Source: Paenibacillus graminis (GTDB taxonomy: Bacteria; Bacillota; Bacilli; Paenibacillales; Paenibacillaceae). Taken from it: 64,000 bases of DNA. The stretch's first letter is position 1; every line of letters begins with the position of its first letter. The translations under genes were made by a program, and so were the position numbers. Below, one piece after another: positions 26,334 through 34,889 of the stretch. The notes below the pieces were generated by a model. It searched no databases and was not told the origin of the DNA. It worked only from the letters and a program-made list of their open reading frames with translations. Where the stretch lies: positions 4,712,001-4,776,000 of the forward strand of contig NZ_CP009287.1 of the NCBI RefSeq assembly GCF_000758705.1, given 5' to 3'.

Positions 26334-27911
26334 TTATTCGCTGCGGACCAGTTGCCCAGCCTCAGTATCCCACCGCCACGGCACCTCATGCCCCTGCATG
26401 TGCAGGCCTCCATACCACTCATCTATTCCTTGGACCAGGACGCGGTCCGCCGCTCCTTCCTGTATCTGCTGCCCCAGCGCTGTCTCCGTAACCCTGCGGT
26501 TCAGGAACTCCGGAATCTGCCGGAAATCCGTGTACGCCTCAGCACCTTCGATGTGCAGCAGAGGCTGCTCCCCTGCCGTGAGCGCACGCAGAACCTTCCA
26601 ATATTCGAGATCCCCCATTCCGAGCACATGCAGCGCGTCGGTCACCTGACGGAATAATTCCAGCGGCGTATTTGCCCCGGATGCAACAGCTTGAAGTGTG
26701 GTCTGTTCCACAATCCCAAGGCCATTCTGTACCGAAGGCAGGCGCATGAGATGCGTTCGGAAAGCATCAGAAGCATAAGGCAGGCCGGATGCTGCGAGTT
26801 CTGCCTTCTTTTGATCCAGTAAATCAGCCATTCGGGCGGGATCAGGAGAAGCATACGCCTGCCACACCTCACTTCCCAGCTCTATTTCTTGCCGCCCAAT
26901 ACTCCGCCAGGTCCCGGATAACGTTCCAAGCTGGGCCGGAGTGAGCTGTCCCAACCCATGAAACCGTTCAATTCCCGGAAACTCTCCAATGCACAGCAGA
27001 CTAAGCTTGGTCCGGCCCAGCTTCCGCCCCTTGAACCAATGAAGCAGATAGGCAAGCATACTCTGGTCGAACAGATCATGCTCAAACCACAGTACGACTT
27101 CATCGTATTGGGTATATTCACAAAGTTTCCGCTCTTGTTCCTCACAGTTTGTGATATACTTATCGGCCGGAATTCCCAGTGCTGTTTCCAGCACCCGCGC
27201 GCGCTCGGCCCGTTCCCGGGACCCGGAGAGATTTGCAAATATAGGCCCGGAAGAGTATATCTCCCTCCACACCAAAACATCACCTTGAACAATGCCATGC
27301 TTCAGCATGTTACCCACAACATCTCCATTCACAATATGCAGCATATTTCTGCCTCCTTCATACAAATGATTGAACACGGATGCCAGATCGGCTACCGGAA
27401 GTGTGCCCTTGAGCTTTTGGCGGGCATCGTGAAGCCGCTTCTTAAGGGTCTGCACCGGAGTTCCCAGATATCCGGAAATCTCCTGAAGGGAATAGCCGTA
27501 GAAATAAAACAGCTGCACCGGAACTCTAAGCTTGGCGGATAATGCTGCCACTGAGCTTTGCAGCACCTGCTCTGCTTCCTTCCGTTCCAGGATGTCTGCT
27601 GCACCCGGCTCATTCTGCAAACCTTTCAGAGCTTCGTCCAGAGGGAGCAGGGTATGGCGCTTGCGCCGCAAGGCCCGCTGGCATTGCCTCACCACAATCG
27701 TCCTGAACCAGCCGGGAAAAGCGGCCGGCTCACTCAGCTTATGCAGATTCAGAAAAGCTTCAAGGAACGCCTCCTGAACCGCATCCTCCGCCAAATGGAC
27801 ATCCTTCAGCATGTCGCAAGACACTGCATACGCCATCCCCCGGCAATGCGCCATCAGCTGGGCGAACGCCTCCGTATCCCCCTGTCTCGCCTTCTCTACC
27901 CACTGCCGCAT
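26334..27911 (-). CDS. ECF-type sigma factor fused to a DUF1835/DUF3658 domain
   Basis: This 525-residue protein joins two modules. Residues 1-~170 are an ECF sigma factor: region 2 with DVHLAEDAVQEAFLEAFLNL and FPGWFRTIVVRQC, and region 4 with FYFYGYSLQEISGYL and VQTLKKRLHDARQKLKG. Residues ~190-525 are a DUF1835-type protein (MLHIVNGDVVGNML, LVWREIYSSGPI, VVLWFEHDLFDQSML, LSLLCIGEFPG, FHGLGQLTP) with the C-terminal DUF3658-like half. The DUF1835 part normally exists as a separate protein of unknown function. Here it takes the place that sensory C-terminal extensions have in ECF41-type sigma factors. No anti-sigma gene is adjacent. The join lies in an acceptable linker, with no frame change. 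Confidence 0.82.
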   Translation of the reverse strand: MRQWVEKARQGDTEAFAQLMAHCRGMAYAVSCDMLKDVHLAEDAVQEAFLEAFLNLHKLSEPAAFPGWFRTIVVRQCQRALRRKRHTLLPLDEALKGLQNEPGAADILERKEAEQVLQSSVAALSAKLRVPVQLFYFYGYSLQEISGYLGTPVQTLKKRLHDARQKLKGTLPVADLASVFNHLYEGGRNMLHIVNGDVVGNMLKHGIVQGDVLVWREIYSSGPIFANLSGSRERAERARVLETALGIPADKYITNCEEQERKLCEYTQYDEVVLWFEHDLFDQSMLAYLLHWFKGRKLGRTKLSLLCIGEFPGIERFHGLGQLTPAQLGTLSGTWRSIGRQEIELGSEVWQAYASPDPARMADLLDQKKAELAASGLPYASDAFRTHLMRLPSVQNGLGIVEQTTLQAVASGANTPLELFRQVTDALHVLGMGDLEYWKVLRALTAGEQPLLHIEGAEAYTDFRQIPEFLNRRVTETALGQQIQEGAADRVLVQGIDEWYGGLHMQGHEVPWRWDTEAGQLVRSE

Positions 27912-28361
27912 ACGCCGCCAGCCTCTTTTCTCTCATGTTCTTAATCTATAGGTGCCATTGTTAAGGGAAAAGGTTACATCCATTGGATTTATTTCGCTCA
28001 TTATGAAGTCTTCCAATCGTTTTTATAACACCTAATTCATCAAAACATACATAACAATGGCTTTACTCCTAAAAATTGAAGTTGTTTTTGGGCATAAAAA
28101 TACCGCGGACAAGCAGCCTCCTAAGCAGGTGCTGTATCGCGGCGAAAAGCCAAAAAACCGGCTTATGTTCACAAAGGGGTACGACCTTCATCGTATCCCG
28201 CTAACAGCAGAATCACGAAACAGTTACTGTTTACGGCATAGCAAAAAACACGGGTGATAATCCTGTTTTCTCTCATTCCAAGTTAATCAAGGATGGGAAT
28301 TTACTATGCCCGATATTCGGTTAAATTTTCGCAGAAGGTGCAACGGCGCAATTTGAACCAG
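27912..28361. other. gap without a recognisable gene
   Basis: The 450 bases hold the promoter side of the sigma fusion and the 3' side of the MerR gene. I see no supported reading frame, hairpin terminator or known RNA element. Confidence 0.4.
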
Positions 28362-29069
28362 TTACTCCATTTTGCAGAATTGTATATATCTCATCATTTC
28401 CGCTATGCCATTCATTTGCTTTTCCAATTGCTCATTCAGTTTTTGAAGAGCCACTTTGAAGGAGCGTTCAATTGTAGTTAGATCATGTATCTCTAAAGCT
28501 TCAAGCAACTGTTTCATGCTATCAATGAAAAAGACGGTTTTCCTTAAACTGCTCAGCACAATAATCTTTTTTAATTCACGGGATGTAAAGACTCTATACC
28601 CGTTTTCCGGATTCCGCTTGGCGCGGATAAGCCCCTCCTTTTCCCAATGGCGGATAGCGGACGGGTTTACACCAGTGATTGCGGCAACCTCCCCGATTTT
28701 CATCTCTTCCGTTACCTGCACATTCTTGTACTTGGAAAAGCCGGTTTTTTGAATTAAGCTCATGACCTCTTCAACCCGTTGTTTCTCCATCTGGATGTTG
28801 TACTGATGTGAATTGATTTTCCAAAGTGCCTGTTCGACGTGACCTTTTTTTAACAGACTCATGACATCGTAGCTGACAGGAATACCGAATCCTTGTATCA
28901 AGGTACGTAAAGCAATGAATGCTTGAACATGGACCGGTGCATAAAATCTTCTATTACTGGCTGTTCGAGGTACGTCAGGTACCAAATCGAGATCTTCATA
29001 TCTTCGCAAGGTTGTAGTGCTGATCTGAAGTCTCATTGCCATCTGTTTCGGCGTAAAAGTTTTGTCCAC
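28362..29069 (-). CDS. MerR-family regulator with two tandem DNA-binding domains
   Basis: This 235-residue protein carries two MerR-type winged helix-turn-helix units. The first (residues ~4-70) has FTPKQMAMRLQISTTTLRRYED and NRRFYAPVHVQAF. The second (~120-190) has MKIGEVAAITGVNPSAIRHWE and NPENGYRVFTSRELKKI. A coiled-coil tail follows. Ordinary MerR proteins have one domain and dimerise; a tandem protein could bind an operator as a monomer or bridge two sites. The GTG at 29069 lies eight bases after AAGGAAGG. A TTG upstream at 29093 has no site. It diverges from the next gene, and TAAAGT repeats (29085-29102) could be part of an operator. Confidence 0.82.
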   Translation of the reverse strand: MDKTFTPKQMAMRLQISTTTLRRYEDLDLVPDVPRTASNRRFYAPVHVQAFIALRTLIQGFGIPVSYDVMSLLKKGHVEQALWKINSHQYNIQMEKQRVEEVMSLIQKTGFSKYKNVQVTEEMKIGEVAAITGVNPSAIRHWEKEGLIRAKRNPENGYRVFTSRELKKIIVLSSLRKTVFFIDSMKQLLEALEIHDLTTIERSFKVALQKLNEQLEKQMNGIAEMMRYIQFCKME

Positions 29070-29212
29070 CTGCGGCACCTTCCTTAAAGTCAAACTCTAA
29101 AGTATAGCAACAATATTATAAGAAACAATAGCCGTCCAGACAAGGATTCCTGGTAGATCAAACGAAATATTGCATGAATGTTGTATGATCGATGCAGGAG
29201 GGTGATTTGTTC

Positions 29213-29584
29213 ATGGAAAATTTGACAGCAGAAGAAAAGCAGCAGTCGGTTGAAGCGTTTAAGTCGATTATTCGTAAATCGGAAAAGGCGCTCTCTCATA
29301 TGAAAACAGATGCACCACAGACGAGGTTGCTCCAGAGGCGAATGAAGGCTGCCCAGATTGGCGCGGAAACGCTTCTTGCACGTTGGGAGGGCCGGGAAAC
29401 GGATATCTGCAAAACAGACTTAATTGAAGCAAAAAAGGAGCTGGAGAGTTTGCTGCTGACACTTCCTTCTTTTCTTAAGAAATCCAAAGAGGGCAGTGGG
29501 CAGCAGACCTACATTACGAGAAGGATAGCGGCAATAAAAGTTGCCGTTTTTTATATGGGCTATTTGATTGAAAAGGTCGAATAA
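29213..29584 (+). CDS. hypothetical helical protein
   Basis: A 123-residue protein predicted to be largely helical and charged, with no signal peptide or membrane segment and no family I recognise. It starts MENLTAEEKQQSVEAFKSII and ends MGYLIEKVE. GGAGGG lies ten bases before the ATG at 29213; the earlier in-frame ATG at 29192 would place the site inside the gene. It is divergent from the MerR regulator and 63 bases upstream of the RCC1-repeat gene in the same direction, so it is a candidate MerR target and may be co-transcribed with the repeat protein. Confidence 0.65.
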   Translation: MENLTAEEKQQSVEAFKSIIRKSEKALSHMKTDAPQTRLLQRRMKAAQIGAETLLARWEGRETDICKTDLIEAKKELESLLLTLPSFLKKSKEGSGQQTYITRRIAAIKVAVFYMGYLIEKVE

Positions 29585-29647
29585 GCGTAATTGACAAGAG
29601 TTGTGGCTTATTTACTCGGCGTTATGATTGTGAATAGGAGGAAAGAC

Positions 29648-30544
29648 ATGGATTACATTACACCGAACCAGGCGGTCCTAAAGGCGAAACAGTACCCTAA
29701 AGATAGCATAGCGGCGGGTCGTCGTCATACCGCCCTGCTTAAATCTGACGGTACGGTAGCAGCTGTGGGTGATAATAAATCCGGCCAATGTGATGTGAGC
29801 GGCTGGTGCGATATGGTGGCGGTTGCGGCTGGTAATGTTCATATGGCGGCGAACACGGGTAATGCTCATACCATCGGTCTTAAATCTGACGGTACGGTAA
29901 CCGCTGTGGGTTGGAATAAGCATAACCAATGCGATGTATACGACTGGCGCGATATTGTAGCGGTTGCAGCAGGCTGGTGCCGTACCATTGGGCTTAAATC
30001 GGATGGCACGGTGCTTGCTGTGGGCCGAAATCATGAAGGGGAATGCAATGTAAGCGGCTGGCATGATATTGTGGCGGTCACCGCCGGTGACTGGCATACC
30101 ATCGGTCTTAAATCGGACGGCACGGTGACGGCTGCGGGAAATAACCGGTATCGCCAATGCGATGTAAACGGTTGGGGCGGCATAGTTGCGGTAGCTGCGG
30201 GTTACCTTCATACCGCCCTGCTTCAATCGGACGGCACGGTGGCAGCTGTGGGTTGGAATAAACATGACCAATGCGATGTAAGCGGCTGGCGCGGTATTGT
30301 GGCGATTGCGGCGGGCAGCAGTCATACCATCGGGCTTAAATCAGACGGTACCGTGGCGGCTGCGGGCTGGAATGAGTATGGCCAATGTAATGTAAGCGAT
30401 TGGCGCGAGATTGTAGCGATTGCGGCGGGGTGTGCCCATACCGTGGGACTTAAAGCGGACGGCACGGTGGTCGCTGTGGGTGATAATAAATATGGCCAAT
30501 GCGATGTAAGCGCCTGGCGCGGCATACGACTGCCTGCCAAATAG
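29648..30544 (+). CDS. RCC1-like repeat (beta-propeller) protein
   Basis: The 298-residue protein is built almost entirely of ~37-39-residue RCC1-type repeats, about seven, each with HTxxLKSDGTVxAVG, an Asn/Gly turn, QCDVSGW and DIVAVAAG. The repeats are typical of a bacterial RCC1 seven-bladed propeller. There is no signal peptide and no other domain. In bacteria such proteins are mostly uncharacterised and propellers usually bind other proteins. AGGAGG lies six bases before the ATG at 29648. The DNA repeats are very similar to each other, which suggests recent duplication. Its 3' end touches a fragment of the RHS core on the opposite strand, at the edge of the toxin island. Confidence 0.8.
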   Translation: MDYITPNQAVLKAKQYPKDSIAAGRRHTALLKSDGTVAAVGDNKSGQCDVSGWCDMVAVAAGNVHMAANTGNAHTIGLKSDGTVTAVGWNKHNQCDVYDWRDIVAVAAGWCRTIGLKSDGTVLAVGRNHEGECNVSGWHDIVAVTAGDWHTIGLKSDGTVTAAGNNRYRQCDVNGWGGIVAVAAGYLHTALLQSDGTVAAVGWNKHDQCDVSGWRGIVAIAAGSSHTIGLKSDGTVAAAGWNEYGQCNVSDWREIVAIAAGCAHTVGLKADGTVVAVGDNKYGQCDVSAWRGIRLPAK

Positions 30545-30548
30545 TTTT

Positions 30549-30668
30549 CAATTTAATATTACCGCTTGGTTCATTGAACATTAGAGGGTTGTTTTCTACG
30601 CAAGTATAAAGGTTCAAACTCAGCGGATCATTCAGCTGCCCTTCATACGTATCCTAGTTTATAAAGCG
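30549..30668 (-). pseudogene. RHS core-end fragment D
   Basis: The minus strand encodes RFIN, a TAG, then DTYEGQLNDPLSLNLYT and NNPLMFNEPSGNIKLKT. It is a copy of the last 40 residues of the RHS core, where the live gene has RFISEDTYEGQINNPLS and NDPSGNIK. The tip that should follow is gone: the homology stops at the end of the RCC1 gene. IS110 begins about 60 bases upstream. Confidence 0.85.
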
Positions 30669-30726
30669 GAGCTTTGTAAAAATAAGGTGGCAACGGAGAA
30701 AGCACTCCCAATTACCACCCATTCTA

Positions 30727-31962
30727 TCATCCTGCCTGCCGTACAGTTATATTCGGCATCACGTAGGCTGATTTTTTCTTCATCATGGCGTAGATGATGT
30801 TTACCAGCTTCCTCATTAAGCAGACAACCGCTTGTTGTTTGGTTTTCCCCTCTGCTATCTTGCGCTCATAATAAGAATGAAAATAAGCATTCTTTGGTTC
30901 TCTCTTGGTACGAGTGACACCAATCTGACGAATCGCAAGGCTCTTGATGATATCGTGCAATTCCCGATTGCCTTGTTTACTTTTGTAGTTTCGTGACTTG
31001 TTTCCTGAACCTACAGTTACAGGTGCAATACCAGCAAAACGAGCAAGCTTGTCGGGAGATGAAAATCGGTAGATGTCGCCAATCTCTGCCACAAGCTGTG
31101 CTGCTGTCACCACATCTATCCCAGTCATGGATTCAAGTTGGAAGCCAAGACGCTTCAATAAGAAATCAATTTCGTCCTCTATACTGACTAATTGTTCTTG
31201 AAAAAACCGAGCGGATTCCACTTGACTCACCACTACTGAATCTCGTGACTGCTGATAATCCCGATACGTTTCTCCGTCTGCGTCGATCAGAGTAAGAATT
31301 TGATTTGCCTTCTTATGAGACAATCCATTGTTGCTGTACTTTCGCAAGAATGCCGCAAGGGCTTCCTCTGACACGTCCTTCAAGGTATACGGTGATGGGT
31401 ACGTTTCCCAGAAGGCGAGTGCCGTTTTCCCCTCCACTTCAGAGAAGAACTTTTTATAACTGGGATAAGAATAGCTAATTTGTTGGTGTAACTTCTTTAC
31501 CGTTTCTGTTAAAATCTTAGCCAACCATCTTCGCTGCGTCACAAGCTGGCTAATCGCCCAATACAGATCAATGGGCTTGGCATCTGGCAGGCGCTCCAAC
31601 TCGTCTCTAAGTACCTTGGCAACGCATTCCGCATCCCAGCTATCCGTTTTTTGAACGGTCACATGGCTCTGTCTTCTGGCGTTGGCGAGTTTTGCGTTCA
31701 CTTCCTTCACCCAGCAATGATTGTCCTTGAGGTAGACAGCGAGTCCTCTGCCATATCCTCCGACATCCTCCAATCCATAGACAACGGACAAGCCTTTTTT
31801 GGTGTACTTCTTCAATTCCTTAAGCAGCAAAGGAAAGGCAGACGGCTTGTTATCGAATTTAACTTCTCCTAGCTTCTTACTCCAGCAGTCAATAATGACA
31901 GCTGTATGATGCTGTTTATGCAGGTCAACCCCTACATAGATTAGATTCTGCTGTTCAATCAT
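30727..31962 (-). CDS. IS110 family transposase
   Basis: A 411-residue IS110-type recombinase. The RuvC-like DEDD domain is at the N-terminus, with GVDLHKQHHTAVIID (first Asp), YGLEDVGGYG (Glu) and KTDSWDAECVAKVL (the DxxDA pair). The C-terminal transposase_20 domain follows a coiled coil and contains GIDVVTAAQLVAEIG and LARFAGIAPVTVGSG with the catalytic Ser. It inserts and excises DNA with the help of a structured bridge RNA made from the element's own non-coding end. The gene looks intact. No ribosome binding site of note lies before the ATG. Confidence 0.95.
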   Translation of the reverse strand: MIEQQNLIYVGVDLHKQHHTAVIIDCWSKKLGEVKFDNKPSAFPLLLKELKKYTKKGLSVVYGLEDVGGYGRGLAVYLKDNHCWVKEVNAKLANARRQSHVTVQKTDSWDAECVAKVLRDELERLPDAKPIDLYWAISQLVTQRRWLAKILTETVKKLHQQISYSYPSYKKFFSEVEGKTALAFWETYPSPYTLKDVSEEALAAFLRKYSNNGLSHKKANQILTLIDADGETYRDYQQSRDSVVVSQVESARFFQEQLVSIEDEIDFLLKRLGFQLESMTGIDVVTAAQLVAEIGDIYRFSSPDKLARFAGIAPVTVGSGNKSRNYKSKQGNRELHDIIKSLAIRQIGVTRTKREPKNAYFHSYYERKIAEGKTKQQAVVCLMRKLVNIIYAMMKKKSAYVMPNITVRQAG

Positions 31963-31965
31963 GCT

Positions 31966-32160
31966 TCTGTTGCTCCCTCTGTATTTGAATTGTTACCAAT
32001 GGATTCGATTCATTACGGTCAAGAATCCTTGCTGCCCTCATCGCTTGCTCTGTATGTATCCAGCCCATTAGTAACCACTCAAACGAGTGGCTAAAACATT
32101 ATTGATAAACAAGTTTGCATCCTCAGTTCGAGCGGTCGGTGCCGCAAAGATACGTAAGCA
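31966..32160 (-). ncRNA. possible IS110 bridge RNA region
   Basis: This non-coding stretch lies between the transposase start and the recombinase-associated gene. It contains a small stem, CCACTC/GAGTGG (32075-32094). In characterised IS110 group members the non-coding end upstream of the transposase encodes the bridge RNA. I infer it by position and cannot define its loops. Confidence 0.35.
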
Positions 32161-32180
32161 ATCTCTTGTTCACCTAATGC

Positions 32181-32444
32181 TTAGAAAGCTGTAAGTTTTA
32201 ACATCCCAGCAACATGTGACTTCTCCAGCCGTACATAAAGTAGGTCTAGCCGCAGTTCTTCTGTGTACTCGTGAAACTTATCTATGATTTTTTCCGCTGT
32301 CGGCAAGTCAATCTCCACAGCTTGTTCATGTGTAATTTGAAATATGGCACTTTCATAAGCGGCAGTTGTTCGGAGACTTGTTAGAAGCTGATCTTCTTGC
32401 TCTACCAGTAACTCGTACTTTTCTTGTAATATCGTCACAAGCAC
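32181..32444 (-). CDS. small protein paired with the serine recombinase
   Basis: An 87-residue acidic helical protein without a recognised domain. It starts with GTG at 32444, inside the last codons of the recombinase gene (10-base overlap), so translation is coupled. A recombination accessory factor or a split-off recombinase C-terminus (coiled coil) is possible; the recombinase itself is short at the C-terminus. The sequence VEQEDQLLTSLRTTAAYES looks like the start of a coiled coil. Confidence 0.6.
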   Translation of the reverse strand: MLVTILQEKYELLVEQEDQLLTSLRTTAAYESAIFQITHEQAVEIDLPTAEKIIDKFHEYTEELRLDLLYVRLEKSHVAGMLKLTAF

Positions 32445-33232
32445 ATTCCCCCATAATTTAGGATGGCTTGATGTTTACCGTCTGCTTCAATCTGTCCGTA
32501 GCGATATGTTCCTTGGTAAAATGCTTTACGGTCTAGGATTCGTTTCACCTGTACTTTGGTGAACCTCTTCCCTTGTTCCGTTGTGAATCCTTCTTCATTT
32601 AACTTCTCGGCTAAAGCCGACAATGACCATCTAGGGTATTGCTCTTTCAATTCAAATAACCGTTGAACCGTAGATGCTTTCTGTTCGTCGATGAACATTT
32701 GCTTTGATCCCCGTTTCCCTTTGTAACCAAAAGGAATACCACCACCAGCAAACTTGCCTTCGGATGCTTTTTTGTTTCGTCCTCGTCCCAGTTTCATAGC
32801 AATTTCTAGCCGTTGATAAGCATCTAACAATTCCATCAAACCGTTAATTAAAAAGTCTGACGGGTCTTTCTTAAAAATGCTATAGGTTCGTTGTTCAATA
32901 CTCCGAATGTCGATACTACGCTTTTTCAGTTCCCGATGGACAAGGACTTTGACAATATCACTTCTCCATAATCTGCTTGTGTTCAGGACAACAACGTAAT
33001 CTACCTTGTGACTTGATACATAAGTCAGCATATCTTGGAAGCCCTCTCGTTCGACCTCTAAGGCCTCTTCATCCACTTTTGCTCCACTGATCCCCTCGTC
33101 TGTAAAGACGTGAACCAGATGCCATCCCTGATCCTCACAGTACGACTGAATCTCGTCCTGCTGGTAGGACAAACTGTAGCCATCCTTCACTTGACCTTGT
33201 GTACTGACCCGCACATATCCTATGACATTCAT
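32435..33232 (-). CDS. serine recombinase (resolvase plus recombinase domain)
   Basis: A 265-residue site-specific recombinase. The catalytic domain (1-~145) starts GYVRVSTQGQ with Ser9 as nucleophile, then DEGISGAKVD and NTSRLWRSDIVKVLVH. The DNA-binding recombinase domain (~165-255) has IPFGYKGKRG, LSALAEKLNEEGFTT and VKRILDRKAFYQGTYRYG. Large serine integrases are 450-550 residues and add a zinc ribbon and a coiled coil; both are missing here. It may be a compact type or rely on the overlapping 87-residue protein. It is divergent from the Cro-like repressor, with inverted operator-like repeats between them. Confidence 0.9.
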   Translation of the reverse strand: MNVIGYVRVSTQGQVKDGYSLSYQQDEIQSYCEDQGWHLVHVFTDEGISGAKVDEEALEVEREGFQDMLTYVSSHKVDYVVVLNTSRLWRSDIVKVLVHRELKKRSIDIRSIEQRTYSIFKKDPSDFLINGLMELLDAYQRLEIAMKLGRGRNKKASEGKFAGGGIPFGYKGKRGSKQMFIDEQKASTVQRLFELKEQYPRWSLSALAEKLNEEGFTTEQGKRFTKVQVKRILDRKAFYQGTYRYGQIEADGKHQAILNYGGMCL

Positions 33233-33267
33233 GTTTAAACCTCCATCGTTACGGGAATTGTAATTAG

Positions 33268-33318
33268 TGTAACTCTTAACCGTTCCACACTATGATTATA
33301 TAACCTTTAAGAGTTACA
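33268..33318. promoter_or_regulatory. inverted-repeat operator pair between recombinase and repressor
   Basis: TGTAACTCTTAA (33268-33279) and its exact inverse TTAAGAGTTACA (33307-33318) flank 27 AT-rich bases in the divergent intergenic region. They would suit binding by the adjacent Cro-like protein and control of both directions. Confidence 0.6.
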
Positions 33319-33389
33319 TTCAATGATTTTCCAGACAAGTTCATGGTATAATCTTTCTATATTTAGCTGCTGGAATGATGGAGGAAAAC

Positions 33390-33599
33390 ATGAAGATAAA
33401 GATTCGATTAAAAGATATATTAGATCAACGAGGAATGTCACAAAGAGAACTTGCCCGACAAATGAACTTACGTCCAAGTACCATTAATCATCTCTGTTCC
33501 GATTCAGTAGACAGAGTCTATATCCGAACGCTGGAAGCGATATGTGAAGCCCTAGACATCTCCATCAATGAGTTGATTGTTGAAGATACGGAGACTTAA
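33390..33599 (+). CDS. Cro/C1-type XRE repressor
   Basis: A 69-residue protein that is one helix-turn-helix domain of the XRE family: RLKDILDQRGMSQRELARQM, then RPSTINHLCSD and the closing ALDISINELI. The YozG/Cro-like size is typical of small phage or element repressors. GGAGG lies five bases before the ATG at 33390, which is why I prefer it to the ATG at 33375. It faces the recombinase gene across the inverted repeats at 33268-33318 and probably controls it. Confidence 0.88.
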   Translation: MKIKIRLKDILDQRGMSQRELARQMNLRPSTINHLCSDSVDRVYIRTLEAICEALDISINELIVEDTET

Positions 33600-33850
33600 G
33601 GTGTTGAAATGTAAGTCGGGTTGGTAGCTGGATGTGCTACGCTCTATTCCTCAACAATTATCATGGTTTTTGATTTAAACCACCCCCGGGTGTTTCCCTA
33701 TCGTAATGGTGAACATTTCCTGGAAGGTAGGGGTTGAAATCTCTTTATTTTCAAGTACAATAGAGACAATGTTATTTTTATTTCATCCAGCATGTTGGAC
33801 TTTTTATCGTTATCGGCAAAATAACGTGTCCATCGCCGAGGATGTGTTTT
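33600..33850. other. non-coding segment of the integrative element, possible replication origin
   Basis: There is no gene in these 250 bases. They contain an imperfect inverted repeat, AAACCACCC/GGGTGTTT (33678-33700), and lie downstream of rep. Rolling-circle elements often have the double-strand origin near rep, but nothing here proves it. Confidence 0.3.
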
Positions 33851-34756
33851 CTAGCTATTTATAGCAAGACGATCTAGGCAGTCCCCTTGGGGGATTGCTA
33901 TTTTTTTTGCCAAGTTTTTGCGATTGGCATACGTAGATGATGTATAAAGCTGCCTTAATACGGACTCATCGAATATGCTTTGCAGTATTTGGAAGCCAAG
34001 AACAGTTTCGATCTTGGATATGTTCTCTCTGTTCTCCATTAGCCAAGACAACTCCAAATCGCTGACTTCCTCTGGATACTCTATCTGTGCAAGTGTCCTC
34101 TCAATCGTATAATTAAAGAATGGTTTTTCGAGTATTTCTACCGCTTTCCTCGTTGGCGAAAACTTTCTCAGATCATTGTCGCTAGGTCGGACTTCCAGTC
34201 GCAATACACCTTTGGAACGTTCAATAATCTCATTTGATTCTTCTTCCTTCCGGGTCTGCTTTTGCTTATCATAAAACATAATTCTGCTGCTATTGTTCCG
34301 ATATTCAACGGTCTGATCTTGGTTATAAGCAATAGTGTTCTTGTAGGCAAGTTTCTGCCTGCTGAACATCCGTACATACTCACTAACCTTCTTGCCCACT
34401 TGAAAATTACAACAGACATCACATCTACTTAAAGTCCAGTCAGAATGTGGAATATGCACATCAAAGAGATGGAGTAGCCTTTCTTGCAATCGTTCAAAGA
34501 ACAAGGGAATGTCTGCTTCTGTGAGCATAGTTACGTTGTCTCCGTATAGAAGCTTCGGTATAGATACTTGTACTGTGAGTGTTTGGCTGTTCTCGATATA
34601 CTTCATGAATGGCAGCTTTTCGTCGTATATCTTATAGCTTGTATTCAATGCACCTGTTTCTTTGCTTAAGAATGTAGTTGAATGTTCGTTGTATTGATTC
34701 AATATATCTGGATCAATAGGAATAGGTCTTGCTTTCAGTACGATAGTGTCAAACAT
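33851..34756 (-). CDS. phage/plasmid replication initiator (gene II/X-like Rep)
   Basis: A 301-residue protein resembling the phage gene II/X replication proteins (Phage_CRI/Phage_X type) that nick single strands to start rolling-circle replication. SDWTLSRCDVCCNFQV is the N-terminal core with the metal-site region, RIMFYDKQKQTR and GVLRLEVRPSDNDLRKFSP are the conserved middle strands, and a helical C-terminus follows. A catalytic Tyr cannot be assigned with certainty. AGAAGG precedes the ATG by about six bases. It is the main argument for an episomal origin of the element. Confidence 0.72.
   Translation of the reverse strand: MFDTIVLKARPIPIDPDILNQYNEHSTTFLSKETGALNTSYKIYDEKLPFMKYIENSQTLTVQVSIPKLLYGDNVTMLTEADIPLFFERLQERLLHLFDVHIPHSDWTLSRCDVCCNFQVGKKVSEYVRMFSRQKLAYKNTIAYNQDQTVEYRNNSSRIMFYDKQKQTRKEEESNEIIERSKGVLRLEVRPSDNDLRKFSPTRKAVEILEKPFFNYTIERTLAQIEYPEEVSDLELSWLMENRENISKIETVLGFQILQSIFDESVLRQLYTSSTYANRKNLAKKIAIPQGDCLDRLAINS
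33874..33908 (+). terminator. plus-strand terminator inside the rep 3' end
   Basis: GCAGTCCCC (33880-33888) pairs with GGGGATTGC around TTG, with TATTTTTTTT after it on the plus strand. It overlaps the last codons of rep and could end the transcript from the Cro-like repressor. Confidence 0.6.
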
Positions 34757-34889
34757 AAGGAACCTTCTTTCATTTCTAGTAATCTAAAATATTAGATGTA
34801 ATTGGAGATGTTATAAGAATGGGAACCCACGGCTGGAGTCCAGCAATTGTTCAACTCGTGTCTATCTTGTTCATCGTATTCACCACCTA

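Larger units (their letters stand above)
30669..32175 (-). mobile_element. IS110 family insertion sequence, ends approximate
   Basis: The element consists of the transposase gene plus flanks that are not RHS on one side and not the 87-residue gene on the other. IS110 elements lack long inverted repeats, so the ends cannot be read off. The ~200 bases upstream of the transposase ATG (31963-32175) are the expected place for the bridge RNA. Confidence 0.6.

Noticed and set aside
26143..27944. Plus-strand frames opposite the sigma/DUF1835 gene
   Set aside because: The minus-strand frame shows recognisable domains throughout; the opposite frames have none.
28057..28257. Plus-strand frame of 66 residues
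   Set aside because: No ribosome binding site and no protein-like pattern.
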